Origin: Artemia franciscana
Lineage: Eukaryota; Arthropoda; Branchiopoda; Anostraca; Artemiidae
Reading direction: 5' to 3'
Length of the DNA: 64,000 nucleotides
Assembly: GCF_032884065.1 (NCBI RefSeq)
Contig: NC_088871.1
Location: forward strand, 48,783,780 to 48,847,779
Shown piece after piece: positions 46,249 to 55,600 of this stretch. The notes below the pieces were generated by a model, which was given only the letters and a program-made list of their open reading frames with translations, was not told where the DNA came from and did no database searches. The first letter of the stretch is position 1. Every line of letters starts with the position of its first letter. A program made the position numbers and the translations under genes.

Positions 46249-47559
46249 AGACAGAAGGAGAAAAGGAAGACTGTTTTCCTAAATTAGTGATTAATATAGA
46301 CCAGCACTTGAATGAGGCCTTAACCCTACTCATCCATACAATCACATAGGTCAAACAGCATAGCCACACACAATCAACCATAAAGAATAATCCATGGACA
46401 GGCAGTCATGTCGTCAATAAGTATAAGTCGTCATTTACCAAACCATAGAAAAAATAATATAGACAAATAAGAAAGAAAATGTCATTGAAAAATAGGCAAA
46501 AAATAAGCTAAAACATTTGGCCTTAAGAGTAGCTTAAGAAGGTGGATATTTCCTTTGAAGTTGCACTTAGCTTAGGGAATCAACAGGTTGTTCATTTTTA
46601 GCGTTTTCTGGACGAACGGTGGAATTAAATTTTAATGATTAGTTTTGCTAGTTCGGCTACAGGGTTCAAAGTATAAATACAGGCCAAAAAAAATTATACT
46701 ATCCAAAAGAAAATCACAATTTGGAAACAACCTAAAGAGAAATTGTAAAAATCACTGCTTTACAATACGAATAGACGTAAGGTGGGTCCAAAGGGCCTGG
46801 GTGCTAATTTGAGGTTGGAGAGAGGTAAATTACCTCTTGTAGATTTTGAAAAAAAATACATTTTTGGTATTATCATTTTGAAGAAAAAAACTACCCCCCC
46901 CCCCTTTAGATCTTGAAAAATACATTTTATTATGTATTTTCATATTTAAAAATGTAAAAAAAAATCTTTGCTCCCCCCTCCTCAATTTCACACAGTAGTA
47001 CTTCCACCAAAGGGAGGGGTCTTTTTTACTATGATGTTCTAGGACCTTGAAGAATAAGGTTGATCTGTTAAAGAACTATGCTGAAACACACCCCTAATTA
47101 GTTAGTAGTGCAATGGTTAAAGAGAATAGAGGTAATTGCACTATGGTGGCATGTGCTTACAAAAATGTGAAACGAATGATTTAATGTGCTCACCCATACT
47201 GATAATGTGCTCATAATAATTTTGGTTCTTTAAGAATAAGGTGAATGTAGCAAAATTATGTGCAGCATAACCACAATTAGTTAGTAGTACATTGTTTGAT
47301 GGAAACTATGAATGAAAAATATGATCAGCATAGCCTCAATTAGTTATTAGTACATTGTTTATGGGAAACTATGAACTACGAAGTAAAACTATGCTCAGCA
47401 TAGCTTCAATTAGTTACAAGTACATTGTTTTAAGGAAACAGAGTTAATAGCACTATGATGGTTCATTCTGTACAAACATAAGTACGATTCGAGCAGATTT
47501 TTTTTTATAGGATCATTTACTATCTGAATATTTGTTTATGTAACAAAAGTGGCACTTAC
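46247..47559. other. Sequence 3' of the last visible SLC7 exon (probable intron)
   Basis: No further transporter exon found. Three imperfect repeats of AATTAGTTAGTAGTACATTG lie at about 47275, 47338 and 47408 (63 and 70 bp apart). Since the exon at 47560 ends with a phase-1 donor, the gene must continue to the left, probably beyond where I can recognise a short last exon. Confidence 0.4.
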
Positions 47560-47737
47560 AAAGAACTCTGTTAAAGGCTTGAGGTTTCTTCTTCCACACT
47601 ACTCCTGTGTAATAAATGGGGATACCACTAGCTGTTATTAACAGCCCAACAGCCACTTCAATAGGCCGCACGTAAAGGGGAAGAATTACCAAAAAGGCGC
47701 AAATGATGAAGAATGTGATTGGGACCATGATATGCAC
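47560..47737 (-). CDS. SLC7 (LAT-type) amino-acid transporter, penultimate-region exon
   Basis: A 178-nt exon on the minus strand. Acceptor TTTAAAG precedes GTGCATATCATGGTCC; donor GTAAGT follows CTT-T, so it enters in phase 0 and leaves in phase 1. It reads VHIMVPITFFIICAFLVILP, then LYVRPIEVAVGLLITASGIP and YYTGVVWKKKPQAFNRVL. These are the last two transmembrane segments and the W-K-x-K-P loop of L-type transporters (SLC7A5/SLC7A8 group), which exchange large neutral amino acids at the plasma membrane as partners of an SLC3 heavy chain. The exon at 61543-61692 joins it exactly at RPIK|V. The catalytic light chain's remaining exons lie outside what I can see. Confidence 0.85.
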
Positions 47738-48233
47738 CTTTAAATAATACTTTTTTTTACTATAGTCTGATTTATAACTAAACTATTCAACTTTAGCAAA
47801 TGCACAAGCAGTATACCGCATATATACAATAACTTATTTCAGGATGGCGTCACTTTGGGGCTCAAATTTGGAAGAAAAAGTAATATAAAGACTTGGGGTA
47901 ATGGAGGAGGGTAATTACACACTACTCCTGTGTAATAAATGGGGATACCACTATCTTTTATTAGCAGCCCAACAGCCACTTCAATAGGCCGCGCGTAAAG
48001 AGGAAGAATTACCAAAAAGGCGCAAATGATAAAGAATATGATTGGGACCATGATATGCACCTTTAAATAATACTGTTTTACTATATTCTTATTTATAACT
48101 AAACTGTTGAACTTTAGCAAATGCACAAGCAGTATACCGCATTTATACAATAACTTATTTCAGGATGACGTCATTTTGGGGCTCAAACTTGGAAGAAAAA
48201 GCAATATAAAGACCGGGGGTAATGGAAGAGGAG
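47595..48233 (-). repeat. Tandem duplication (~320 bp) of a transporter exon and its upstream intron
   Basis: 47595-47910 and 47917-48233 are about 90% alike. Both contain intron sequence (GAACTTTAGCAAATGCACAA on one strand reading; AATAACTTATTTCAGGATG) and most of the SLC7 exon. The offset between the two acceptors is 323 bp. Confidence 0.88.
47919..48060 (-). CDS. Duplicated SLC7 exon, truncated, possibly alternative
   Basis: Upstream copy of the transporter exon, beginning VHIMVPIIFFIICAFLVILP after an intact acceptor (TTTAAAG). It keeps both transmembrane segments, with substitutions such as IKDSGIP for ITASGIP, and ends at YYTGVV. There the duplication boundary replaces the WKKKP segment. 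A GTAATT at 47918-47913 could act as donor and would give a 142-nt exon leaving in phase 1, like the original exon. It could be a mutually exclusive exon, or a pseudoexon. If included together with the original exon it would break the frame. Confidence 0.4.
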
Positions 48234-48279
48234 TTGATTTGTCTGGGAGTTTTTCGAAAAAAGGATGAAAAATTAAATA

Positions 48280-48539
48280 AATACACATTTCTTTCAATTT
48301 AAAGTAAGGAGCAGCAGTTAAAATTATAACGAACAGAAATTGTTTCATATATGAGTGTTGCTTCCTCCACAATACCTTACTCTTTATGCTAAATTTGTTT
48401 AGTACATTTAAAATAGCTCCTGATTCTAGTTAAAACACCCTTGTGTTTCAGGAGTCGTTCTTTAAGAACTGGAACCAAAAGTCAAACTTTAGCATAAGGA
48501 GTAAGGCATTGAGAAGAGGACAGTCGCCCTTATATATGG
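48280..48539 (+). repeat. Older fold-back copy, left part, interrupted by copy C
   Basis: Hairpin head of the fold-back element (AAAGTAAGGAGCAGCAGTTA ... ACTCTTTATGCTAAA, then TTAGCATAAGGAGTAAGGCA). It breaks off after TATATATGGA at 48539. Its continuation AATAATTTCTGTTGGTTTTA resumes at 50270, just after copy C. Confidence 0.7.
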
Positions 48540-50269
48540 ATTAAATAAAAAAAACAAGTTTTTTCAACTGAAAGTAAGGAGTGACATCAAAACTTAAAAC
48601 GCACAGAAATTACTTCGTATATGAAAGAGGCTGCTTCCTCATCAACGCCCCGCTCTTTACGCTAAAGTTTGACTCTTTCTCTCAATTCTTCTTTCTAAAA
48701 CAGTAAAAAACTTTAGCGTAAAGAGCGGGGCGTTGATGAGGAAGCAGCCTCTTTCATATACGAAGTAATTTCTGTGCGTTTTAAGTTTTGATGTCACTCC
48801 TTACTTTCAGTTGAAAAAACTTGTTTTTTTTATTTAATTTCTGAACGTTTTTGAATCAATGCATGTTTTGATTTTGGCTCTCCGCAGAGGAATGATCAAA
48901 ACGAAATTTGCATATTTTTTTTTTTTTGGCTCAATGGCTTTCTCATAATTTTGATCGAATGATTTTGAGAAAAAAAGAGCGGGGGACGAAGCCTAGTTGC
49001 CCCCCGATTTTTTGGTTAATTAAAAAGGCAACTAGAACTTTTAATTTTTTACGAATCTTTTTATTGGTAAAAGATTTACGTAACTTATAAATTAGCTTAC
49101 GTAAAGAACTTTTGTATTCTCATGTTTTTATTACATATATGAGGGGATTCGCCCCATCGTCAGTACCTCGCTCTTTACACTAAAGCTTAAATTTTATCCC
49201 AATTCATTAAGAATGACCCCCTGAATCACAAAAGCCGTAGAATAAGTAGTTGAAATTACCGAAAATACTTTAGCGTAAAGAGCGAGGTATTAGAAGGAGG
49301 TGAGCCCCTCATATGGGTAATAATTTCTGTTTGTTTTAAGTTTTATTGCTGTTCCTTACTTCCAGCTGAAAAAGCTTTTTCACTTTTATTTTTTAATTGT
49401 TTTTTTTTAAATAATGCTAGTAAATCCTGCTCTCCCTTCATGGAAATTTTCTTCTCCCATTACAAATTCTCGAAGGAAAGTTCCCCCAGCATATCCCCCT
49501 CTTCTCAACCCCTCCCCCAAACCAAAAAAATCCTCCTGAAAACGCCTGTATACTTCCCAATAACCATTACTATATGTAAGCACAGGTCAAAGTTTGTAAC
49601 TTGTTGCCCCTCCCACGGGGACTGTGGGGGAGTAAGTCGTCCCCAAAGACATAGTTATAAGGTTTTTCGACTACGCTGAATAAAATGGCTATCTCAGAAT
49701 TTTGATCCGTTGACTTTGGGAAAATAATTAGCGTGGGAGGGGGCCTAGGTGCCCTCCAATTTTTTTGGTCACTTAAAAAGGGCACTAGAACTTTTCATTT
49801 CCGTTAGAATGAGCCCTCTTGCAACATTCTAGGACAACTGGGTCGATACGATCACCCCTGGGGAAAAGAAAAAAAAAAACAAAAAAACAAAAAAACAAAA
49901 AAACAAATAAACACGCATCCGTGATCTGCCTTCTGGCAAAAAATGCAAAATTCCACATTTTTGTAGATAGGAGCTCGAAACTTCTACAGTAGGGTTCTCT
50001 GATACGCTGAATCTGATGGTGTGATTTTCGTTAAGATTCTATGACTTTTAGGGGGCGTTTCCCCCTATTTTCTAAAATAACGCAAATTTTCTCAGGCTCG
50101 TAACTTTTGATGGGTAAGACTAAACTTGATGAAACTTATATATTTAAAACCAGCATTAAAATGCGATTCTTTTGATGTAGCTATTGGTATCAAAATTCCA
50201 TTTTTTAGAGTTTTGGTTACCATTGAGCCGGGTCGCTCCTTACTACAGTTCGTTACCACGAACTGTTTG
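48540..50269 (+). mobile_element. Fold-back element, copy C (best preserved, ~1.73 kb)
   Basis: Starts ATTAAATAAAAAAAACAAGT. Left arm 48540-48673 and right arm 48708-48838 are near-perfect reverse complements with a ~34-nt loop. A second palindrome surrounds CTCGCTCTTTACACTAAAG (49165) and CTTTAGCGTAAAGAGCGAGG (about 49270). The body carries GGTTTTTCGACTACGCTGAA and TAGGAGCTCGAAACTTCTAC. It ends in the perfect hairpin CAGTTCGT-TACC-ACGAACTG (50246-50265) and TTTGA. No ORF: a non-autonomous element of unknown class. It sits inside an older copy of itself. Confidence 0.8.
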
Positions 50270-51990
50270 AAATAATTTCTGTTGGTTTTAAGTTTCACTG
50301 TTGCTCCTTGCTTTCAGTTGGAAAAAACGAGTTTTTTCAACCGAAAGTAAGAAGCAATAGTAAAACTGAAAACGAACAGAAATTATTCCGTCAATGAAGG
50401 GGGTTGTCCCCTCATCAATACCTTGCTCTTTACGCTAAAGTATTCTTAGAAATTTTAAAATAGCTTATTATTCTAATTAAATGGCATTTGTGGTTCAGAA
50501 GTCATTCTTAGAAAATTGAGACAAAAGTCAAACTTCGGGGTAAAAAAGAGAAGTATTGAGAAGGGGGACAACCCCTTATATATGTGATAATATATGTTTG
50601 TTTTAAGTTCTGATGCTGCTCCTTACTTTCTGTTGAGAAACTTGTTTTTTATTTGATTTTTGATCGTTTTCAAATAATACAGGTAAATTCAGTCCTTTTC
50701 CATGAAAAATTGCTTTGCCCCAGGTGGAATCCCCCCTCCCGCCCCCCAAGAATTACCCCCAGAAAATTCTATTCTAGCTGAACGTTGCCCCCCAAAAAAT
50801 TTCTTTCGAACGATTTTGGCTGAAAATTTTTTTAGCCTATTTTCATTTGAAAAAGACTAAGTTCCGATTGTTATTAAAATCATGCCGGAAATCCCCACTC
50901 CCGTGCAAAAGCTTTCCCGCAAAAAAAGCTTGCCCCTTAGTAGAAATTTGCTCCCACAAAAAATTCCCTCTGGGGAGTTTATCCCGTTGAAAACTTCTCC
51001 TGTATAGCTTATCCCGTGGGAAATTCCTTCCCCCTATGAAAATATACACTAGACAATTCCAATCCTGGTAAAAATTTGCCCCGGACAATTGCCCTAAACA
51101 TCGCCAAGTAAAACAGAGTTGGCAAAGATGAAGTAAGACAAATGAAGGACAGGAAAGACAAATGAAGGACAGGAATAGGAATTCTGGCAACTTTCCGTAA
51201 TGTAAAATTTTCTCTGGAAAGTTCACCCCCGGAAAACTTCCCTCCCCATGGAAAAGTTTCCACATGGAAACTCCCCCAGTAGAAAATTCACCCCCCCCCC
51301 CCCCAACACTAACAAAAATCTGTACTATTCCCAATCACCATTACTATTGCATGACCAATGGTCAGATTTCAAGAGTTAAATACCTTCCCCCAAGGGCTCT
51401 GGGGGGGGTGAGGTCATGTTATGCCGAAATGTATAGTTACTGGACTTTTCAACAATGCTGAACAAAATAGCTAGTTTATAATTTTGATCGGGCGACTTTG
51501 AGGAAAAAAGGGTGGGAAGGGGGCTAGTTACCCTCCAATCTTGTCGGTCATATAAGAAGGGCACTAAAACTTTTAATTTACGTTCAAATGAGCCCATTCC
51601 CGATATTCTAGGACTATTAGTTTGATGCGATCACCCCTAGGGGAAAAATAAGTAAATAAAAACCGCGTCCGTGATGTTTCTTCTGCGGGCAAAAATACAA
51701 AATTCCACACTTTTTTAGATAGGAACTTGACATTCCAAAAACAAGATTCTCGTATACGCTGAATCTGATGGTTTGATTTTCATATATACTCTTTGACTCT
51801 TATGGGATATTTCTTCCCTATTTCGAAAATCCGGCAAATTTTCCCAGTGGCGTAGCTTTTGAAGGGTAACTTTAAAATTAACGAATCTTACATATTTAGA
51901 ATCAGCATAACAAGCCAATTCTTTTGGAAAAAACTATTTATATCAAAATTCTTTTTTTAGAGTTTTGGTTACTATTCAGCCGCATCACTC
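50270..51990 (+). repeat. Older fold-back copies: right remainder plus diverged copy D
   Basis: 50270-50325 completes the older copy interrupted at 48539. From about 50326 a diverged copy D begins (GTTTTTTCAACCGAAAGTAA), with hairpin arms around 50420-50600, a longer purine/pyrimidine-biased middle (50690-51300, including a C14 run at 51291-51304), and the usual 3' part (GGACTTTTCAACAATGCTGA, TAGGAACTTGACATTCC). It ends near 51990 at CACTCCTTAATTGCAGC. The 163-codon minus-strand frame at 50843-51334 is composition-driven. Confidence 0.65.
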
Positions 51991-52310
51991 CTTAATTGCA
52001 GCATTGATTCATGACAAAATATTATATGAAAAATCAATGCTTTTCTTTGGTAGATTTGAAACTTCGGTTACTTGGCATTTAGACTGTGAAATTTATTTCC
52101 TCGGCAAGGAAAGAATGTCTTCTTTTAATTGGATTGGATTGTACTGAAAAGCTGAAATTGTCTTAGAAATATTCTTACTATTAGCCCACAATAAAAATGT
52201 TTTGGTTTAAATTACTTTCTAGAATAGGGATTTAGGGACATATGTTTCAAACCGTTCAAAGAAAACATTTTAGCCCTTTATATTACCCCTTTTTTAGGTG
52301 AAACAACATT
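51991..52310. other. Short unique stretch, nothing recognised
   Basis: AT-rich DNA; no motif seen. Confidence 0.4.
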
Positions 52311-53838
52311 TTTTCACATAGAGGCTCCCTTGCCTCAACCACTTAGATGCATATTTTTCGATGGAATAAGAAACAAAACTTTGGCTTTTTATATAGTCTG
52401 CTTTTTTGGAGACTGATGTCCCCAAAACATATTCTTTTGCATATTAGAATCTTCCTTGTCCTTGGAACTACGGGTTTAAGTTTCAAGGCAACTGAAGACA
52501 GATGTAAATCTTGGCTCTTTGTCTGAACCCCTAAATATCCCCCCTATAAAATTTTTAGGCTGCATCAGCCGAGAATACGAACCCTAAAAGTTCCATGTCA
52601 ACTGAAGATCCCTGCTATAAAACTTATAATAATAATAATAATAATTTATTTATCACCCACTTCACAAAACAGAGGTTAAGTGGAGTAAAATACAAAAGAA
52701 TCTGTGAGAAACGGGAAATATATGATTTACAGCCCTTACCCCTAGGGCTATGTATATCCCTAAATGCATATTAATTAGACTCTTGACTATTCGGAGTAAA
52801 ATGGATATCAAGGAGTTTTCACATAGAGGCTCACTTGGCTCAACCACTTACATACATATTTTTCGATGGAATAAGAAACAAAACTTTGGCTTTTTATATA
52901 GTCTACTCTTTTGGAGACTGATGTCCCCAAAACATATTCTTTTGCATATTAGAATCTCCCTTGTCCTTGGAACTACGGGTTTAAGTTTCAAGGCAACCGA
53001 AGACAGATGTAAATCTTGGCTCTTTGTCTGAACCCCTAAATACCCCCCCCCCCCCATAAAATTTTTAGGCAAAATCAGCCGAGGATACGAACCCTAAAAG
53101 TTTCATGTCAACTGAAGATCCCTGCTATAAAACTTATAATAATAATAATAATAATTTATTTATCACCCACTTCACAAAACAGAGGTTAAGTGGAGTAAAA
53201 TACAAAAGAATCTGTGAGAAACGGGAAATATATGATTTATAGCCCTTACCCCTAGGGCTATGTATATCCCTAAAGGCATATTAATTAGACTCTTGACTAT
53301 TCGGAGTAAAATGGATATCAAGGAGTTTTCACATAGAGGCTCACTTGGCTCAACCACTTACATACATATTTTTCGATGGAATAAGAAACAAAACTTTGGC
53401 TTTTTATATAGTCTGCTCTTTTGGAGACTGATGTCCCCAAAACATATTCTTTTGCATATTAGAATCTTCCTTGTCCTTGGAACTACGGGTTTAAGTTTCA
53501 AGGCAACCGAAGACAGATGTAAATCTTGGCTCTTTGTCTGAACCCCTAAATACCCCCCCCCCCTATAAAATATTTAGGCTACATCAGCCGAGGATACGAA
53601 CCCTAAAAGTTTCATGTCAACTGAAGATCCCTGCTATAAAACTTATAATAATAATAATAATAATTTATTTATCACCCACTTCACAAAACAGAGGTTAAGT
53701 GGAGTAAAATACAAAAGAATCTGTGAGAAACGGGAAATATATGATTTATAGCCCTTACCCCTAGGGCTATGTATATCCCTAAAGCCATATTAATTAGACT
53801 CTTGACTATTCGGAGTAAAATGGATATCAAGGAGTTTT
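52311..53838 (+). repeat. 510-bp tandem repeat, three copies
   Basis: TTTTCACATAGAGGCTC starts units at about 52311, 52816 and 53326. The marker AACTTATAATAATAATAATA lies at 52621, 53131 and 53640. Each unit contains TTTTTCGATGGAATAAGAAA, TTGTCCTTGGAACTACGGGT, a C-run of variable length (CCCCCCTATAAAA), an (AAT)n tract and CCCTTACCCCTAGGGCTATG. The last unit ends at GGAGTTTTTA near 53838. Copies are over 95% alike. A 93-codon frame repeats in each copy but has no recognisable domain. Confidence 0.9.
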
Positions 53839-54792
53839 TATCCAACACCTTGGGGAGTACAAGGATTGTGGAGGTAAAACGATACAAGACGGGTACTTAC
53901 TGCTCTTCAATTGTATTTATTCTTGCGAAAAACACTAGGAATTTCGATTTTTAATTAAATAAGCACTATTTCTACGATTATTCCTTCCATGTAAAGAAGC
54001 CAGGGGTTAGAAATAATATTTAATATAGGGGAAGAACTATGCTTTTTACTAACTCTCTAATTGAGTTTTTCTTTCACATGTTTCACCTTATATTGTTATC
54101 GAGCTAGACCCAGATATATCGTTACTCCCTTATATAATCTAAATTTGACTTTCGGTACGTCATTTGAATACACTGGTCTACTTTTAAAATCCCTGGAGTC
54201 CTGTCTCTTTTGGTTTCCTACATAGAAACGGGACAATAAGCAGAGATTATGCAAAGTTACAAAGGGAATGAAGTAGTTAAAAAAAGAACTGAAGAAAAAA
54301 GGAAAATCGAAGACAAAAAGGTCTGTAGTCGATAAACAAAAATTTTATTAAATAAGTATTTAAAAAGATTTTTTACTTATTAAAAAGATTTAAATAACGC
54401 ATTTTTGTCAAATAATATTGAGACTTTTAGGCAATAAAACGCAAGTTTATGTACAATATGTTATAGTCTATTATGTTAGCATAAGGTTAATGAAATCCCG
54501 ATACCTGACGCCAAACTGGACAAATTATTCAAAAACCATGAGCATTAAATGCTAAAATGGATAAAAAAAAAGTGCTTTAAATTAGTGACCAAACAATTCT
54601 CCATTCTCAGAGCTCCTCACTAAGCAAATCCTCCTAACATAAGATCCCACCCTAAGTGTACCAACGAGCCAAAATTATCAAATAAATTCTAATTAGTACC
54701 AAAATCAAATTTCGTTGTATTTTAGTTGCTCATGACAGATCTTGGGCTAAAATTACAATTTGACTGTCCAGAAACACACTGGAAGTGTGTTT
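53839..54792. other. Intergenic or intronic DNA, nothing recognised
   Basis: AT-rich, without coding motifs or structured repeats that I can name. Confidence 0.4.
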
Positions 54793-54982
54793 CTGGCCGG
54801 CTTACACGGTGTCTGGCCGGCTTACACGGCTTACTCTGGCCGGCTTACTCTGGCCGTGGTGTCTGGCTGGCTTACTCTGGCCGGCTTACACGGTGTCTGG
54901 CCAGCTTACACGGCTTACTCTGGCCGGCTTACTCTGGCCGTGGTGTCTGGCCGGCTTACTCTGGCCGGCTTACACGGTGTCT
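54793..54982. repeat. GC-rich minisatellite with 84-bp higher-order unit
   Basis: CTGGCCGGCTTACACGGTGT recurs at about 54793, 54877 and 54961, exactly 84 bp apart. Within each unit the shorter motif CTGGCCGGCTTAC repeats with ACGG or TCT variants. 84 is divisible by three and no stop occurs, so all three plus frames stay open (155, 74 and 83 codons). These frames encode only the repeat (LAGLHGVWPAYTAYSGRLT) and have no known domain. Confidence 0.92.
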
Positions 54983-55600
54983 GACCATGAATCAGGGCAT
55001 TTTGTGGAATATATTGCTGAGACTGGACCAACCTAAGCCGGTAATTGCTGCCAAAATCATGCCCAGGGGATCAATTCCCCTGGATATGTTAAGTGGTGAC
55101 TCTAGCGAAATAAAAACAACCCTTGAGGAAAAAATCACATTTAGGAAGGAAGTTATACAGATAAGACAAAGCGCATTTAAAGCCATAAATTAGTCATGGA
55201 CAAAAAGAAAGTACAAATAATATAAATGCAGATTAACAATCTCTAGTCTTCCAAATTCCTATCACATAGAAAACACATAAATGAATAGCATAGGTGAAAT
55301 GCTTCATATTTAAGATTTCCTTTTAAAAACACATTTTCAAGATACTTCACTTTTCCACAGATAAATTGGGGAGACAAAAAGCAGTTTTTTTTAAAGAAGT
55401 ATTTTTTAATAAAAGTAAAAATTTACATCAAACCTAAGACCAGCAGAAATAAAGTCCTACAATAATTCAAATTCAAAATAACTGAGAATTAGAACTCAAG
55501 AAACAATAAAACCAAAACAAACAGAAAATTTAAATGAATGATCATATCATAAGCAGCGCAATAGCACTCCCTAAGCAAAAGAAACTGTGGACACAATGTT
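54983..55600. other. Intergenic DNA with a fragment resembling the 3.9-4.7-kb repeat
   Basis: 55380-55520 shows AAGACCAGCAGAAATAA and 'AATAATTCAAATTCAAAATA', similar to the tandem repeat at 3.9-4.7 kb. The rest is unremarkable. Confidence 0.4.

Noticed and set aside
46094..46381. Small frames with poly-K or poly-F over the A60 run
   Set aside because: Pure homopolymer translation.
50843..51334. 163-codon minus-strand frame
   Set aside because: It falls in the purine-biased middle of a decayed fold-back copy; no motif and no match to the other copies' frames.
53681..53954. Repeated 61-93-codon frames in the 510-bp tandem as a gene family
   Set aside because: They recur only because the DNA is tandemly duplicated; stops and composition show no coding constraint.
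54726..55193. 155-codon frame across the 84-bp minisatellite as a possible gene
   Set aside because: All three frames are open through the repeat and no domain, conserved start or splice context is visible.
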